Source: Chloroflexota bacterium (GTDB lineage Bacteria; Chloroflexota; Anaerolineae; Thermoflexales; Thermoflexaceae). Taken from it: a DNA stretch of 5,063 nucleotides. The position numbers were made by a program, and so were the translations under genes. Shown here piece after piece: positions 5,037-5,063 of the stretch. The DNA lies in NCBI GenBank assembly GCA_030550075.1, contig JAUQQB010000241.1, positions 1-5,063 on the forward strand, read 5' to 3'. Positions within the stretch are counted from its first letter, which is position 1; every line of letters begins with the position of its first letter. The notes under the pieces were generated by a model. It did no database searches. It saw only the letters and a program-made list of their open reading frames with translations, and was not told the DNA's origin.

Positions 5037-5063
5037 CCCTCGAGATTTTGGGGGCGAGCCGGG

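Larger units (their letters stand above)
4884..5063. other. Non-coding end region with several inverted repeats
   Basis: No convincing gene is seen in the last 180 bases; a minus-strand frame here has random-looking composition and runs into the PlsY-like gene. Inverted repeats are frequent: an 8-bp pair at 4882-4889/4987-4994, a hairpin at 4940-4973, and a GC-rich hairpin at 5013-5036. TATAAG at 5006-5011 could be the -10 box of a gene beyond the window, but only a weak TTCGTC is found 17 bases upstream. Confidence 0.4.

Overview
This is a GC-rich, densely packed bacterial window with no rRNA, tRNA, insertion sequence or CRISPR array that I can see. The strong Shine-Dalgarno sites, short gaps and protein styles would fit a thermophilic, Chloroflexota-like bacterium. 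That placement is inference from general resemblance, not from a marker gene.

Layout, left to right. (1) Bases 3-218 (+) are the last 71 codons of a membrane protein that begins outside the window. (2) After a relatively AT-rich gap, 415-1083 (+) encodes a secreted or membrane-anchored protein with a DUF4367-like domain and an odd low-complexity tail. (3) It converges on a minus-strand pair: hisS (3792-2455) followed, with an 11-base overlap, by a nucleotide-sugar 6-dehydrogenase (2465-1140). (4) The intergenic region 3793-4022 separates hisS from a divergent plus-strand pair. It carries a palindromic ATTATAAT that reads as a perfect TATAAT -10 box on both strands. Immediately downstream on the plus strand is a 12-bp hairpin in a leader of about 175 bases. 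(5) The plus-strand pair is a 65-residue ThiS/MoaD-type ubiquitin-fold protein (4023-4220) ending in Gly-Gly-Glu-Val, then a PlsY-like integral membrane protein (4299-4883). In the latter, nearly all the catalytic polar residues of PlsY appear to be replaced. (6) The last 180 bases are non-coding and rich in inverted repeats.

Functionally, HisRS charges tRNA-His in the cytoplasm. The sugar dehydrogenase makes a uronic-acid-type nucleotide sugar for envelope polysaccharide. The ThiS-like protein is probably a sulfur carrier or protein modifier. The PlsY-like protein is annotated by fold, but its chemistry is doubtful. The most interesting points are the degenerate PlsY active site, the residues after the Gly-Gly of the ThiS-like protein, and the structured leader with a shared divergent promoter.
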